64,000 bases of DNA from Paramarasmius palmivorus (Eukaryota > Basidiomycota > Agaricomycetes > Agaricales > Marasmiaceae): assembly GCA_037176845.1 (NCBI GenBank), contig JAYKXP010000168.1, positions 27,160 to 91,159 of the forward strand. The letters are read 5' to 3'. Made by a program: the position numbers and the translations under genes. Below the pieces are notes generated by a model that saw only the letters and a list, made by a program, of their open reading frames with translations, did no database searches and had not been told where the DNA came from. Within the stretch, counting starts at the first letter, position 1; every line of letters begins with the position of its first letter. Of the stretch, positions 1 through 10,310 are shown in pieces.

Positions 1-267
1 ACTAATAGTATAAACATAAAATTCTATATAGTAATATAACAATATAACTAAGAACAAAAAAAATAAAAATTTGTTAATAGATTTCAAAGTAATGTATAAA
101 AAATCAAGTCTTTTTATATAATAATATATAAAATATAAAAAGATACCGAATAAACTACCAAGCAAAAATGTAATATGAGCATAGTTATAATTTATTATAT
201 ACGTTAAAAAACAAAAATTAATTATAATTTTATAAAACAGTCTAAATAAAAAATTAATTTTTTTCAT
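1..267 (-). CDS. Accessory hydrophobic ORF, 3' end cut by the window
   Basis: With TGA as Trp this frame is open from an ATG at 265-267 to the window edge: 89 codons with no stop. The product is almost entirely hydrophobic. It shows a short basic start (MKKINF), a long membrane stretch around residues 30-52 (LLGSLFGIFLYFIYYY), a basic loop (KRLDFLY..LKSINKF) and a second membrane stretch. Helix, basic loop, helix is the layout of the C-terminal module of the accessory ORFs at 14-19 and 31-37 kb, so I infer membership of that family. It directly follows nad3 in transcription order. I do not recognise a function. Confidence 0.55.
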   Translation of the reverse strand, partial: MKKINFLFRLFYKIIINFCFLTYIINYNYAHITFLLGSLFGIFLYFIYYYIKRLDFLYITLKSINKFLFFLFLVILLYYYIEFYVYTIS

Positions 268-277
268 TGTTTATAAT

Positions 278-284
278 TGAGGGT
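278..284 (-). promoter_or_regulatory. Candidate 3'-end motif after nad3
   Basis: Sense-strand ACCCTCA lies about 14 bases after the nad3 stop, in the extended context ATACGTACCCTCA. It belongs to the set of copies that follow minus-strand genes here. A role as RNA 3'-end processing signal is inferred from position and recurrence only. Confidence 0.5.
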
Positions 285-297
285 ACGTATGAAAATA

Positions 298-669
298 TTA
301 ATTATTATTTATATTATCTGTATTAGATAATGAGATTGCTCCTGAACCTATTTCTAATACAAATCCTATAGTTAAAACAATAAAAAAAATCATGGCTACT
401 GAGAAACCAAATACACTAACTTGATATAAACAAACTGCTGCAGGGAAAATTAAAAGTATTTCCAAATCAAATACTAGGAATAATAACCCTACAATATAAA
501 AATGAATTTGAAATGTTGATCTAGTTTGTCCTTCTATAGCATTAAAACCACATTCATATTGAGAAACTTTAGCTTCATCAGGTTTATGAGAAGCTAATAA
601 AAAATTTAAAAGTAGTAAAACAATAGCTAATATAGGAACTAAAATAAATAAAAAAAGTAAATTATTCAT
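298..669 (-). CDS. nad3: NADH dehydrogenase subunit 3
   Basis: Core membrane-arm subunit of respiratory complex I. The 123-residue product starts MNNLLF and has the family signature: the Cys-bearing loop SQYECGF with a following Gln-rich segment (RSTFQIHFYIVGLLFLVFDLEILLIFP). Three membrane helices fit the family. The ATG (667-669) shares one base with the TAA of nad2 (669-671), the compact nad2/nad3 overlap common in fungal mitochondria, so the two are surely co-transcribed. The last residues (SLSNTDNINNN) are a divergent hydrophilic tail. Confidence 0.97.
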   Translation of the reverse strand: MNNLLFLFILVPILAIVLLLLNFLLASHKPDEAKVSQYECGFNAIEGQTRSTFQIHFYIVGLLFLVFDLEILLIFPAAVCLYQVSVFGFSVAMIFFIVLTIGFVLEIGSGAISLSNTDNINNN

Positions 670-2444
670 TATTGATTAAATAAAGATATAGATAATAATT
701 GTGTTGTATTTAAGATTAAAGAAGGTTTAAAAATAAAAAATAATATAGATAATGTTAAAGTAGATATTAAAAAACTATGTAAATTACTTAATTTTTCATT
801 AGTAATATTAACTTCTGATAAATTAAATTCTAAATTTGCATCTACTTCTTTAGAATCTTCATTTGAATTACTTTCAGAAAAGAAGAAGAATGTTTTTATT
901 ATTTTTAAATAATATGATGCACTAATTACACTAGCAACTATAGCTATAAAAGCTATAAAATTATATCCACTTTGTATTGCTGAATATAAAACATATTGTT
1001 TTGAGAAAAATCCTATTAATGGAGGTATACCAGCCATAGAGAATAAACAAATACTGAAACTTAAACTAATTAAAGGATTTGAGAAGAATTGACCTTTAAA
1101 TTCAGATATATATCTTATATCTTTAAGATTATTATTAATTAGATAACTAAATGCAATAATTATTAAAAAAATATTTAAATTAGTAATAATATATTGAATT
1201 ATATAAAATATAAATGAATCTATAGATTGTTTTGAATGAATAGCTAAAGCTAATAAAATAAATCCTATATGAGATATTGTACTATAAGCTAATAGTCTTT
1301 TTATTCTATTTTGTGCTAAACCTACTACACTACCAATTATTATTGATAATAATGAAGTAATAAGTAATAAGTATTTTATTAATTGATCAATATTAAATTT
1401 AAATCCATTTAATTGACCAAATAATGTTAATTGGTCTATTAAATCTATATGTAAATATAAGTCTAATAATAATATTAAAATTGATATTTTTGGTATAAGA
1501 GTTAATCAAATAGTTACTATAGTAGGTGTTTCATCGTATACATCAGGTGATCAATTATGAAAAGGAGCAGCTGAAATTTTTATTAAAAATCCTACAAAAA
1601 TAAAGATTAAACCTAAAAATATTGATCCACTTAATTCTTTAGAAAAGAAAGGATAGATAAAATCTATAAAATTATTATTTATTTCTATATAATATATAGA
1701 TAGTAAACTGTAAATAGATTCAAAATTTGTTAATCCTGTATAAGCATAAAGTAAACCTGCTCCAAATAAAATTAAACAAGATGCTAAAGCACCTAATAAA
1801 AAATATTTTAATCCAGCAGATGTAGATAACTCAGAATCTCTATATAGTGTAGATAAAACATATAAAGAAAATGATTGTAATTCTATACTTAAATACATTG
1901 ATATTAAATCAGAACTAGACATTAATAATGAAGCTCCTAAAGAACTAAATAAAACTATAATAGAATAGTTTATAGAATGACTTACAAATTTATTATTATT
2001 AAGTATAGAATAATTTTTTTGATCCGCAGTGGCGTAGACAGCAGATGAATCTATACTTTTATTTATATTATTATTTTCTAATAAGATACTATTTAATAAA
2101 GTATATAAATATGAATTTTTATGTAATGAAGTATTATATGAATTAGGTAAATTTGAATTTTTAACTTCTATTATTCTTTCTTCTTGATTAGGTCATGAAA
2201 CTAAAATAATAGACCCTATTATTAATAAAAAACTTTCTAAAATTTGAGAATGTGTAGTAATATTGAATAATCCACTATATATCCCTATTCCTGAAAAACT
2301 ATCTAAATTATAAATACTATTATAACTTAATAGACCAGAAAATAGTAAAATTATAGCTGATATTCTATGATAAAAATCCTCAGATAATTTATCATTTATT
2401 AAAGCTTTACAAATAATTAAAATAATGATTGATAAAAAAAGCAT
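669..2444 (-). CDS. nad2: NADH dehydrogenase subunit 2
   Basis: Proton-pumping antiporter-like subunit of complex I. The reading frame is continuous only with TGA as Trp (at least three internal TGA codons) and gives 591 residues. Recognisable segments are [45 protein letters not shown] and [14 protein letters not shown]. The start is the ATG at 2442-2444; the first hydrophobic helix ([14 protein letters not shown]) follows. Around residues 130-150 a segment of higher GC (near 2018-2058, encoding [10 protein letters not shown]) looks like an in-frame insertion of the dispersed GC-rich repeats. Parts of this gene recur as fragments at 15.1-15.5 kb and 32.0-32.2 kb. Confidence 0.96.
2018..2058. 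repeat. GC-richer insertion inside nad2
   Basis: A stretch with GCAGTGGCGTAGACAGCAG stands out in base composition from the AT-rich nad2 coding sequence. It adds about a dozen residues without breaking the frame. It resembles short GC-rich dispersed repeats seen in the spacers. That it is an insertion is inferred from composition. Confidence 0.45.
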
Positions 2445-3094
2445 TTAAAAACCTACATTTTTTTTTTTGAGTGATATCCTAACGGTGCGAGAGGTCCTAA
2501 AAGTAATCCTAAAAAATAGTCAGAACGGAGCAGCTGGATGATAAATTTATCCTGCATTAAAACAAAAGCGCTAATTAATATATAGGATAAGTCTTAGGTG
2601 AATTTTAAACTAATAACATAATGGAAGGCTCCATTCTTGCAAAGCATAAAATCCAATTTAATTATTTAGAAATAAATTTTATGCTATGATAATAGTATAC
2701 AGTTAAATTGTTTAAAAATTTATTTTTTTATTTAAAGACACACTAGTAAAATTTAACTTGTGCTAATCTACAAGGTTTAATTTTGTTTTAAGTGCAGCGT
2801 ACCACACATAGAATATAAGATGCTTTATGATACTTATTTATTACTACGCTTCTTTTTCTAGTCTCTGTTAGGAATAGAAGTATACTTCTTACTCTCCTCT
2901 CCCTAGTGAAGCAGGGGAGTATAACCTTAATACTTTAAAAAAAACAATAATAAAATAAGATCAAAATAAAATTGCGTTCGCATACTAAAGAACTTCTTAT
3001 TAAAACTTTACCTAAAGTTATTATGATTCCTAACGGAAAGCTATTTAAGTGAATATTTTAATTTAATTATTTTATTAATATTACTTTATTATTA
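2445..3094. other. Intergenic spacer, nad2 to tRNA-Ser(UGA)
   Basis: No reading frame or RNA gene could be supported. It holds an A/T-rich inverted pairing around AAATTTATTTCTAAATAAT, short GC-rich repeat pieces (CGGAGCAGCTGG, GAAGCAGGGGAG) and presumably the nad2/nad3 transcript leader. Confidence 0.4.
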
Positions 3095-3181
3095 CGGGCA
3101 TTGTCGGATTTGAACCGACGACTTCAGTAGAAGTACTCGTTTTCAAGACGAGCGCCATAAACCAGACTCGACCAAATGCCC
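3095..3181 (-). tRNA. trnS: tRNA-Ser(UGA)
   Basis: Acceptor pair GGGCATT/AATGCCC closes the arm. The anticodon loop has TGA after the invariant T, and there is a long variable arm, as expected for serine tRNA. It reads UCN codons. Confidence 0.95.
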
Positions 3182-3690
3182 TTTATACTATTTAATTACT
3201 AAATTATTATAAAAATAACAAATTTTAATAATTTTATATAACTCTATTTATACCCTTATTAAAAACAAAGATCAAGATACAGCTCCTACAGGCTACGGAA
3301 AATGCTATCATAGGAAAAAAAAAAAAGATTTATAAGCTAATTAAAAAAAAATTAAATTATTAAAATAGTTTATTAGCCTTATATTATATTATAACATATA
3401 AAAACTTAGTAAATATAGTTACGCTAATAGTACTATTGATAATAGTTTTGTGCTTATGCAGAAAGGTGTATAGCTAAGACTAGCCTCTTTTATATTTTTA
3501 CTTTTGCTCCAGCTTCTTCTCCGTTCGGATGAATTGCTACAAGCTTAGAATATAAGCTTTTTTGCAAAGGATGTGTGGATACTATTTAGCTTCTGCGATG
3601 CATGCTATAATGGAGCATATTTTTAGAAAGTGAAGTTATGTACATTTCTCTATTGCGAAGCAGGAGCAGCGTAAAAATATATTTATAAAT
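3182..3690. other. Intergenic spacer, tRNA-Ser to tRNA-Met
   Basis: No gene was found. It has AT-rich sequence with short dispersed repeat pieces such as CTTCTTCTCCGTTCGGATGA and GCGAAGCAGGAGCAGCG. Confidence 0.4.
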
Positions 3691-3764
3691 TAAGACCTAA
3701 GGGAATTGAACCCTTATAATATCCATTATGAGCGAACTGCATTAACCAATTATGCTAAAGTCTT
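3691..3764 (-). tRNA. trnM: tRNA with CAU anticodon (Met type, copy 1)
   Basis: Acceptor AAGACTT pairs with AGGTCTT. The anticodon arm CGCTCATAATG gives CAT. The T arm AAGGGTTCAATTCCCTT is complete. It is one of three CAU tRNAs in the window. Whether it is elongator, initiator or a lysidine-modified Ile tRNA cannot be decided by eye. Confidence 0.9.
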
Positions 3765-4410
3765 TCCCCTATTTTTATTATTTATCATATTCTTTTAAAA
3801 ACTACTAAATTTATTATTATCCAAATCTTATAATAAAAATTAGTAATAAACCAGCACATCTTGGTAATATTTTACAATACTCCTTTTTGCGCTTCTTCCT
3901 ATCATCCGAACGGAGAAGAAGCATGGAGGAGCATGAGCCAAAATATATTAGTGAACGGATTGGCTTTTCTAAATCCTGCATACTGGCTAATAAGTGCATT
4001 TGAGCGGAGAAGAGAAAAAAATTTAAATTTTAATAATCTTTCATTATTATTTTTACAGCTTAATAATAAAACTTATAATAACTGAGAAAATGTTGCTGGC
4101 CAAACAAAGATCCTTCTTCATCTTATTTTTGCTTTACTTTTGCGGGGATAAACGTATTATTATTCTACTTCTTCTACAACTCTTCGCTTCGCTAACTATG
4201 CTACTTTTATAAAGCTAAGCCAAAATTTTAGAATTGAAAAAGCTCTATACAACATTAACTGTTATCAATTAAGAAGTTGTCTATATTATTAAGTATATCC
4301 TTTTGCTGCTATACATAAAATATACACAGATAAAAGAAAGAAAGATGTTTGCTGTGCAGTTCTTAAAGAAAAGGACCGCGGCCATTCCTTAAGAAATTAA
4401 GCTATTGTGA

Positions 4411-4453
4411 GTGCTGCATGCTCCGCAAGAAGGATGCTGCAGAGTAGATCTAA
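4411..4453. repeat. 43-base dispersed repeat, copy 1
   Basis: The run from GTGCTGCATGCTCCGCAAG to AGAGTAGATCTAA is identical to 5848-5890 upstream of atp6. It contains the self-complementary pieces GCTGCATGC and GCTGCAG. Confidence 0.75.
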
Positions 4454-4727
4454 ACATTTAATTTTAAGTTAACTCTAAACCAATTCGTATTGGTATAACT
4501 AGGAAGCCATACTTGCTTGCATATGTATTTAGTAATATACTGTATTTAGTAAGCTCTAATTAAAACACGCACTGCGAAGCAAGTGAGCGTATAATATGCT
4601 AATAAATAATTTTTTTATAGTATTATTCTGCGTTATTCCCCCCCCCCCCTACGTTGTAGTGCTTTCATAGGACGGTGTAAACCTAGGTATCTAACCTGTG
4701 TTAAAAAAAAGGTGAGTGCTCGATAGA

Positions 4728-4734
4728 TGAGGGT
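4728..4734 (-). promoter_or_regulatory. Candidate 3'-end motif after atp6
   Basis: Sense ACGCACCCTCAT lies about 55 bases after the atp6 stop codon, matching the extended version of the recurrent ACCCTCA motif. Confidence 0.5.
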
Positions 4735-4788
4735 GCGTATGCTGCTTAGCAGCTTTGCTACGGGTCTATATGTAAAATATTTAAATAA

Positions 4789-5556
4789 TTAGTGTAAATC
4801 TATTGCGTCTTTAAGGTATGAACATACTAATAATGTTAGAACGAAACTTTGGATGAAAGAAACTGCTATTTCTAATCCAATTAATCCTAAGAAAATAGTA
4901 AATGGTATTAAAGTTAAAATTGCAACTATTACACTACTTGAAAATAATTTATATAAGAATGTTGATAATATTTTTAATAGAGTGTGTCCAGCTGTAAGGT
5001 TAGCAAATAATCGAACTCCTAAAGAGATTGCTCTAGCAAAATAACTAACTAATTCTATTAAAACTATTAAAGGAACTAGTGCTAATGGTGTTCCTGAAGG
5101 TATAAAATAAGAGAAGAATTTTAATTTATGAATTGATAAAGATAAAATTGTAACTCCCATAAATATAGTTACAGAAAAACCTAAAGTAACTATTACACTA
5201 GCATTAACTGCAAATGAATAAGGTATATTAGAAATTAAATTTCCAATTAATACATAAAAAAATATTGAATAAACAAAAGGTAAATATACTTCATTTAATG
5301 AACCTATTTGATCTTTAACCATTGTTCCTAAACTTTGATATGATGATTCAAAAGCTATAGACCATTTAGAAGGTATTAATTTAGAATCATTGTTACCATA
5401 TAAATGTAATCCTAAAATTACAAATAATGTTAGTAATGTATATAAACCTAAATTTGTTAAGCTTAAATTAAAAAAACCTAAAATAGGAGCATTAAATCCT
5501 ATCAAACTGTTTACTTCAAATTGACTTAATGGAGATAAAATAAATAATTGAGACAT
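4789..5556 (-). CDS. atp6: ATP synthase subunit a (Fo subunit 6)
   Basis: Proton-channel subunit of mitochondrial ATP synthase in the inner membrane. The 255-residue length is normal for fungi. The catalytic region is intact: ARAISLGVRLFANLTAGHTLL carries the essential Arg, and the C-terminal helix is GLEIAVSFIQSFVLTLLVCSYLKDAI. The start MSQLFILSPLSQFEVNSLIG is typical, with a short N-terminal presequence as in other fungi. The leader upstream (5557-5960) holds conserved sequence that recurs before two accessory ORFs (33149 and 36157). Confidence 0.98.
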   Translation of the reverse strand: MSQLFILSPLSQFEVNSLIGFNAPILGFFNLSLTNLGLYTLLTLFVILGLHLYGNNDSKLIPSKWSIAFESSYQSLGTMVKDQIGSLNEVYLPFVYSIFFYVLIGNLISNIPYSFAVNASVIVTLGFSVTIFMGVTILSLSIHKLKFFSYFIPSGTPLALVPLIVLIELVSYFARAISLGVRLFANLTAGHTLLKILSTFLYKLFSSSVIVAILTLIPFTIFLGLIGLEIAVSFIQSFVLTLLVCSYLKDAIDLH

Positions 5557-5639
5557 TTTAATAAATAAAAAATATTGGTGTGTCTATAATATAATTTTTG
5601 TTTCTTCAACACTTTAGATCTTACGCTACTCTTATTTTT

Positions 5640-5694
5640 GCTTTGCTGCTTTGCTGCTTTGCTGCTTTGCTGCTTTGCTGCTTTGCTGCTTTGC
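5640..5694. repeat. Tandem repeat of CTTTGCTG, about seven copies
   Basis: Perfect 8-base units run head to tail inside the atp6 leader. The copied leaders before accessory ORFs lack it, so it is probably a later expansion. Confidence 0.9.
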
Positions 5695-5847
5695 AAGAAG
5701 TTGAAGGTAATACCTCCTACTGCGGAGTAAGGAGCAAGAAAAAAGTGTGAATGCTTAGACAACGCTGCTACTTCTTCGAAGTGAATGCTGCTAAGCGGCC
5801 TTAAATACTATTAAACTAAGTACTATTACTAATTCTCCATTTAAATA

Positions 5848-5890
5848 GTGCTGCATGCTCCGCAAGAAGGATGCTGCAGAGTAGATCTAA
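5848..5890. repeat. 43-base dispersed repeat, copy 2
   Basis: Identical to 4411-4453, here inside the atp6 leader. Confidence 0.75.
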
Positions 5891-6000
5891 GAACTTAGAA
5901 TTGTAGTAAAAAAGGAAAGGTTATTTCATCTAAGAAATTTGATTTTTAAGTTTTAATATTAAATTTATTTATTTAAACAATTAGTTTATATTAGTCTCAA

Positions 6001-6624
6001 TTAGTCTTTATTAGATTTTGAAATAATTATTGTAGCAAACATTGATAATAATAAAATAATACTTAAAGTTATTAATAATATAGCTCCATAAGTATATAAA
6101 TTATGACCTAAAACTTCTATTTGTTGAAAGATTGTAATTAATAAATCCGAAGATGAAGAATAATAAGTATTATCTACAATTGAATTAATTAAATTAATTT
6201 TTAGTATATAATAATTTGAGAATAATCCATTTGAAAAAGTAATTTTATCTAATAAAGCTGATAAAACTGGCACATTATTATAATTAAATTTAATTATTGA
6301 AAAAATTATAAATATAAATAATGAACCTACAGCTAATGCTAAAGGTAAAGTTTTAGTATATTGACTACCTGTTTCTAAAATATCTGTAAGTTTAATATTA
6401 ATCATCATAATTACAAACAAAAATAGAACAGCTATAGCCCCAACATAAACAATTATATAAGAAATTCCTATAAAATTTATTCCAATTAAAATAAGATAAC
6501 CTGCAGATAATACAAAAGTACCTATTAGAAAAAGTACTGATATAACAGGATTTTTAGAAGTGATAGAAAAAATACTTGATAGTAATGTAGCAAAAGCTAA
6601 GATATTTATTAATAAAGTTGTCAT
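6001..6624 (-). CDS. nad6: NADH dehydrogenase subunit 6
   Basis: Membrane subunit of complex I at the E-channel. The 207 residues show five hydrophobic helices. The N-terminal half contains SKNPVISVLFLIGTF and GISYIIVYVGAIAVLFLFVIMM, the pi-bulge helix region that defines the family. The C-terminal part includes LGHNLYTYGAILLITLSIILLLSM. It lies upstream of atp6, 444 bases away, and no 3' ACCCTCA motif was seen between them, so joint transcription is plausible. Confidence 0.97.
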   Translation of the reverse strand: MTTLLINILAFATLLSSIFSITSKNPVISVLFLIGTFVLSAGYLILIGINFIGISYIIVYVGAIAVLFLFVIMMINIKLTDILETGSQYTKTLPLALAVGSLFIFIIFSIIKFNYNNVPVLSALLDKITFSNGLFSNYYILKINLINSIVDNTYYSSSSDLLITIFQQIEVLGHNLYTYGAILLITLSIILLLSMFATIIISKSNKD

Positions 6625-8126
6625 TGTATATAGAGAAATGAAAATTTTAGCTTACTGTTTTAACCTTTTATTTTTTTTTAATTTTTATAATTATTACGAC
6701 CACCTGCTTCTTCTTCGTTCTTTCAGAAGGATGCGAGAAACATTTGATGCGTTAGAGCAAGCGAGAGTATTTAAAATTTAATTAATAGATTATGCTTTTT
6801 TTTCCTTCGCCTTACTTTGTGATTACGCTTATGCTGCTAGCAAGAAGCTAGAGCGAGATAAAAAGAAAAAAAGGATGCGCAGGATAGTAGTAGTCGATAA
6901 TTATATAAAATTTTAAAAATTTAAAGTTAAAAAATCAAAGCTTAAAGACTATCTTAAATATTTTATGTTAACTATCAATAAGTTTGATAATTAAAAAGAA
7001 AAAAAAAATTAACAAAGGAAATAGAATCACTACAAATTTTAGAGGAAGCAAGCTACTAGGGTTCTTCTTGCTCCTACTACGCACCGAAGGACCTGAAGGA
7101 CCTGAAGGACCTGAAGGACCAAATGCTATTTTTTTGTATGCTTTCCGTTGTATTAATTATAGAAAATTTTAGTGACTATTACTTTTCTGCTCCGTTTGGG
7201 CACGGAACGAGTACCAACCAGTAACTTCTTTTAAAAGCAATAAAAAAGAAGCGCAAAATAATTGCACTATAATATAAAAAAAATTTTTTTTTCTTCCACC
7301 TCCTACGGCTTCTTATCTTTTGCTCCTGCATTCTATAGAAATAGATGTTCCTCCTTCCGAAGGAGGAAGGAAAAATATACACTACATGTGCGAAGCGCGA
7401 AGTTGCATAGGAAAGGGGTATTTACATAAAAATGTTGTAAAGTAGATAAGATAGAAGGTTTAACCTAGAATAATATAACCTGATACATAAAATTTTTAAT
7501 CTTATTTATATAAAAGGATACCATACTTCAAAAGAAGATGGATAATGCCTAAGCATTGTATTTTTAAAAACAATAAAAAAAAGTTGATTTAATCTTTATT
7601 CTAATACTGAGCTATATTGATGATAAAGATAATTAAAAAGAAAGGTAAATTATGCTGCTCATGGTTGAACTGCCGTAGATTTACATGCCTAATTTCTTCT
7701 TCTTCCTACGCTACGCAGAGGGGAAGGAATAAGCAAAAAAAAAGGCTCCTTTAATGTACTATATATTCCGTAGTTATACTTCGCAATTCTAGTCTATGCT
7801 CCGCAAGAAGGAGTCTGTAGGACTAAAGAATTATAAGAGATACCTTTCACTATGCGAATATAAAAACGTTAGTATAAGAATAAAGTTAATTCTTTTATTT
7901 AATTTGTAATTAAAAAAAAAAACCGATAACTAAAAAAATTAAAATTAGTTATAAGGTTTATAATAGTAATAGTGCTACTTATTATAATATTTGATAAAAT
8001 TTTCCTATTATTTTATAAATACTAATTGAGTCTTAATATTAATTATAAAAAGAACTATAGAGCTAATTCTTTTAATTTGTTGTAACGTAAATATATTATT
8101 TATATTTTTTTATATTAATAAAATAT
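6625..8126. other. Long spacer, nad6 to tRNA-Tyr
   Basis: 1.5 kb without a supported gene. It holds a 9-base tandem repeat (7085-7120) and many short GC-rich repeat pieces. Around 7500-7690 there is a more complex, less AT-biased stretch (GATGGATAATGCCTAAGCA) that might be structured RNA on the plus strand, but I could not assign it. Confidence 0.4.
7085..7120. repeat. Tandem repeat of GAAGGACCT, four copies
   Basis: Four perfect or near-perfect 9-base units in a spacer. The spurious plus-strand frame across it reads GPE repeats. Confidence 0.9.
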
Positions 8127-8210
8127 TGAGTAGTCTAGGAATCGAACCTAGTACGGTTATAAACCAATTCTTTTACAGAGAATCACCATTACCAATCGGA
8201 TCACCTACCC
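8127..8210 (-). tRNA. trnY: tRNA-Tyr(GUA)
   Basis: Anticodon stem ATTCT/AGAAT encloses loop CTGTAAA, giving GTA. A long variable arm (class II) is present, as in fungal mitochondrial tRNA-Tyr. The last acceptor pair is mismatched. Confidence 0.93.
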
Positions 8211-8747
8211 TTCTTTTTTTAATTTTACTTTTTCTACTTAATAATAGTTAACATCATAGCAGCTCCATTTGGATAACAAAATATTATTTCTAACTCCTTA
8301 AGTATTAATTATAATATTAAAACGGTACTTGCTACGCTAATAAAGCAACAATTAGGAGCAAAGCTATGAGCAGCAGAATCACTTAAAAATATAAGTAGTT
8401 TGGAGCTTAATTAGAAGAAATTTTTACTTAACTCATACAAAACACTATCTAGAAAGTTACTATACTAATGCTCCTTAAAAGAACGCTTCCATCCTTAATT
8501 ATATTTGCATGCTGCAAACGCTGGAGTAGATGCCTATTGGTCTCTCAGAACGGGGAAGAGGAATGTTGCTCTAGTAGTATGTTTTGCAAGCACAAAACTA
8601 TTGTAATTGAGCAAAGAGAAAAAAGCACCCTTCCTAACTGAGCTTAATCTCCTTTTGCTGCTTCTTCATACTTATCTACTAATTGAGAAGCTTGTTTAGA
8701 TAAGAACACTACTATGACCAACTTCTAAACTCTTAAATTTAATGACT
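8211..8747. other. Spacer with one copy of a 105-base repeat
   Basis: No gene. Positions 8466-8570 are an exact copy of 9214-9318. Confidence 0.45.
8466..8570. repeat. 105-base direct repeat, copy 1
   Basis: Starts TAATGCTCCTTAAAAGAACG and ends GAGGAATGTTGCT. It appears identical to 9214-9318, 748 bases away, and flanks tRNA-Lys and tRNA-Gln. Confidence 0.85.
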
Positions 8748-8820
8748 TGAAAACACATGGACTTGAACCAAGACTTTCCCATTAAAAGTGGGACACTCAA
8801 CCTATTCGAGTTCTGTTTTC
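8748..8820 (-). tRNA. trnK: tRNA-Lys(UUU)
   Basis: Acceptor GAAAACA/TGTTTTC. The anticodon arm TCCCA-CTTTTAA-TGGGA gives TTT. Confidence 0.95.
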
Positions 8821-9055
8821 CTATTAAATTTATTAAATATTATATTTATTTTTTAAACAGCAATTTGTACGTGATAACGTTAAAATGTCCCCTCGCTTCT
8901 CGGCATCCTTCTTTTCGAAGGAAGAAAAAGGAGCAACACATCTAGATATAAACTATAAACGTAGAATTAGGATTCTGTCCTTTTGCTTATTAAAAAGCTG
9001 TGCTTAGTATGTTGCAAAAATTTTTATTATTTATTTTTTTTTTAATATAAAAAGA

Positions 9056-9129
9056 CTGAGTTGACCAGATTCGAACTGATATTAGCCACTACCAAAAAAT
9101 GGTGTTTTTCCAAATTAAACTACAACTCA
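9056..9129 (-). tRNA. trnQ: tRNA-Gln(UUG)
   Basis: Acceptor TGAGTTG/CAACTCA. Anticodon stem CCATT/AGTGG encloses loop TTTTGGT, giving TTG. Confidence 0.92.
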
Positions 9130-9213
9130 TACACCTATATAATATGAATAATTTTTACATTATAATTAAAAACACTATCTTGCTTTCCGCATTCGCGTTT
9201 GCAAGCTAATTTT

Positions 9214-9318
9214 TAATGCTCCTTAAAAGAACGCTTCCATCCTTAATTATATTTGCATGCTGCAAACGCTGGAGTAGATGCCTATTGGTCTCTCAGAACG
9301 GGGAAGAGGAATGTTGCT
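9214..9318. repeat. 105-base direct repeat, copy 2
   Basis: Second copy of the sequence at 8466-8570. The flanks diverge abruptly on both sides. Confidence 0.85.
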
Positions 9319-9655
9319 ATTCTTTTGCATGTGCATGTGAACGCAGCCTTTTAATTAGGGGCCTTACTATTAGTGAGCTGCAAAGTGTGGATATTTTACT
9401 AGATTTTTAAAAAGAACAATAGGAAAAGATACGTAGTTAAGTAAACCTATATTAGTATTAGAATAATTACACAATTAATATTGTAGCAAAACCTGTTCAA
9501 CAATCCTACTTTTAGAAGCCATTTAAAAATCTTTTGTTCGAGCGGAGAGCTTGCGAAAAGCAGCCTCTTATTTTAAAAGTAAATGAACAAAAAAAAGAGG
9601 TTCGCTCTCTGTAGGAAGAACGGAGCTGCCTCCTTTTTAATTTTTATTGTTTATT

Positions 9656-9687
9656 CCTCCCTCCCTCCCTATGGGCCCTATGGGCGG
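9656..9687. repeat. GC-rich palindromic cluster
   Basis: CTCCCTCCCTATGGGCCC followed by TATGGGCGG. It is one of a family of clusters built on CCCTCCCTATGGGAGGGAGG. Confidence 0.7.
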
Positions 9688-9868
9688 AAGAGTGCAAACG
9701 CAGGAGAACTATAATAATATAGATGATTAGTTAAGCTACCACTCCTATTAAATAGTTGAATTTTTTTTTTAATTTTTTTAGTACACTCTTATTCTTCGTC
9801 TTTTCTTTGTAGAACAATAACGGAGGCTTCTTATTTTGCTACTTCGTACTTCATACAAACAAATATTA

Positions 9869-9941
9869 AGCCGAAAAATGGAATCGAACCATTATTTAAA
9901 TCTTACAAGGAATTTGTTTTAACCATTTAAACTATTTCGAC
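9869..9941 (-). tRNA. trnT: tRNA-Thr(UGU)
   Basis: Acceptor GTCGAAA/TTTCGGC with one G-T pair. Loop CTTGTAA gives anticodon TGT. Confidence 0.95.
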
Positions 9942-10238
9942 TATTACTAAAATCCTTTTCTTCCGAAGGAGGAAGAAAAAACAGAAATAATTCCATACTT
10001 TTATTAATTATAATTTTTTTACCAAAGAAGATAGAAGGGATGGATGTTTGCGTTAATGCTTTTAAGCAAAGAATGCAACGTTTGGGAGAGAGTAGCAGGC
10101 TTATTTATTTAATTATCTTACATTTATAAATAAAAGGTAAATACCCCACCAAAATAAACATCATTTTTATTAAATAATATTAAAATTGTAATAGAATTTA
10201 TTAAAAAAAAAAAGATTTAGAATTTTTAGTGTATGCTT

Positions 10239-10310
10239 TGCCCCGGGAGAGAATTGAACTCCCATATTTATAGCTTCAATATAACGCTTTGACCACTAAG
10301 CAACCGAGGC
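10239..10310 (-). tRNA. trnF: tRNA-Phe(GAA)
   Basis: Acceptor GCCTCGG/CCGGGGC. Stem TTATA/TATAA with loop TTGAAGC gives GAA. Confidence 0.95.

Larger units (their letters stand above)
3765..4788. other. Spacer between tRNA-Met and atp6 3' end
   Basis: About 1 kb without a supportable gene. Small plus-strand frames at 3861-4085 are made of dispersed repeats and are not credited. It contains a C-run (4639-4648), GC-richer pieces and one copy (4411-4453) of a 43-base repeat shared with the atp6 leader. Confidence 0.4.
5557..6000 (-). promoter_or_regulatory. atp6 5' leader (parent copy), with GC-rich insertions
   Basis: Between nad6 and atp6. Conserved blocks in sense order are TTTCTTAGATGAAATAACC, TTAAGGCCGCTTAGC, a second arm TCTAAGCATTCACAC, and GAAACAAAAATTATATTATA just before the ATG. 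The GCTTAGC/TCTAAGC blocks can pair into a hairpin. These blocks recur at 33150-33425 and 36158-36365. The parent copy is longer because an 8-base tandem repeat and a 43-base dispersed repeat sit inside it. A leader role is inferred. Confidence 0.7.
9130..9868. other. Spacer with second 105-base repeat and a GC cluster
   Basis: No supported gene. It contains the 105-base repeat copy at 9214-9318 and a GC-rich palindromic cluster at 9656-9687. Confidence 0.45.

Noticed and set aside
2445..3094. RNase P RNA candidate upstream of nad2
   Set aside because: I looked for the conserved P4 elements on both strands and found no convincing pair.
3861..4085. Overlapping small ORFs on both strands at 3.8-4.1 kb
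   Set aside because: Both cover the same repeat-derived sequence; neither resembles a protein family.
5526..5762. Minus-strand ORF of 78 codons with KAAKQQS repeats
   Set aside because: Translation of the 8-base tandem repeat in the atp6 leader; overlaps the atp6 start.
7179..7382. Minus-strand ORF of 67 codons
   Set aside because: Basic, low-complexity translation of repeat DNA.
7500..7690. Possible plus-strand rRNA-like start (GATGGATAATGCCTAAGCA)
   Set aside because: Only a short resemblance to a large-subunit rRNA 5' end; a complete rnl with its own 5' domain exists at 52-56 kb, and no further landmarks follow.
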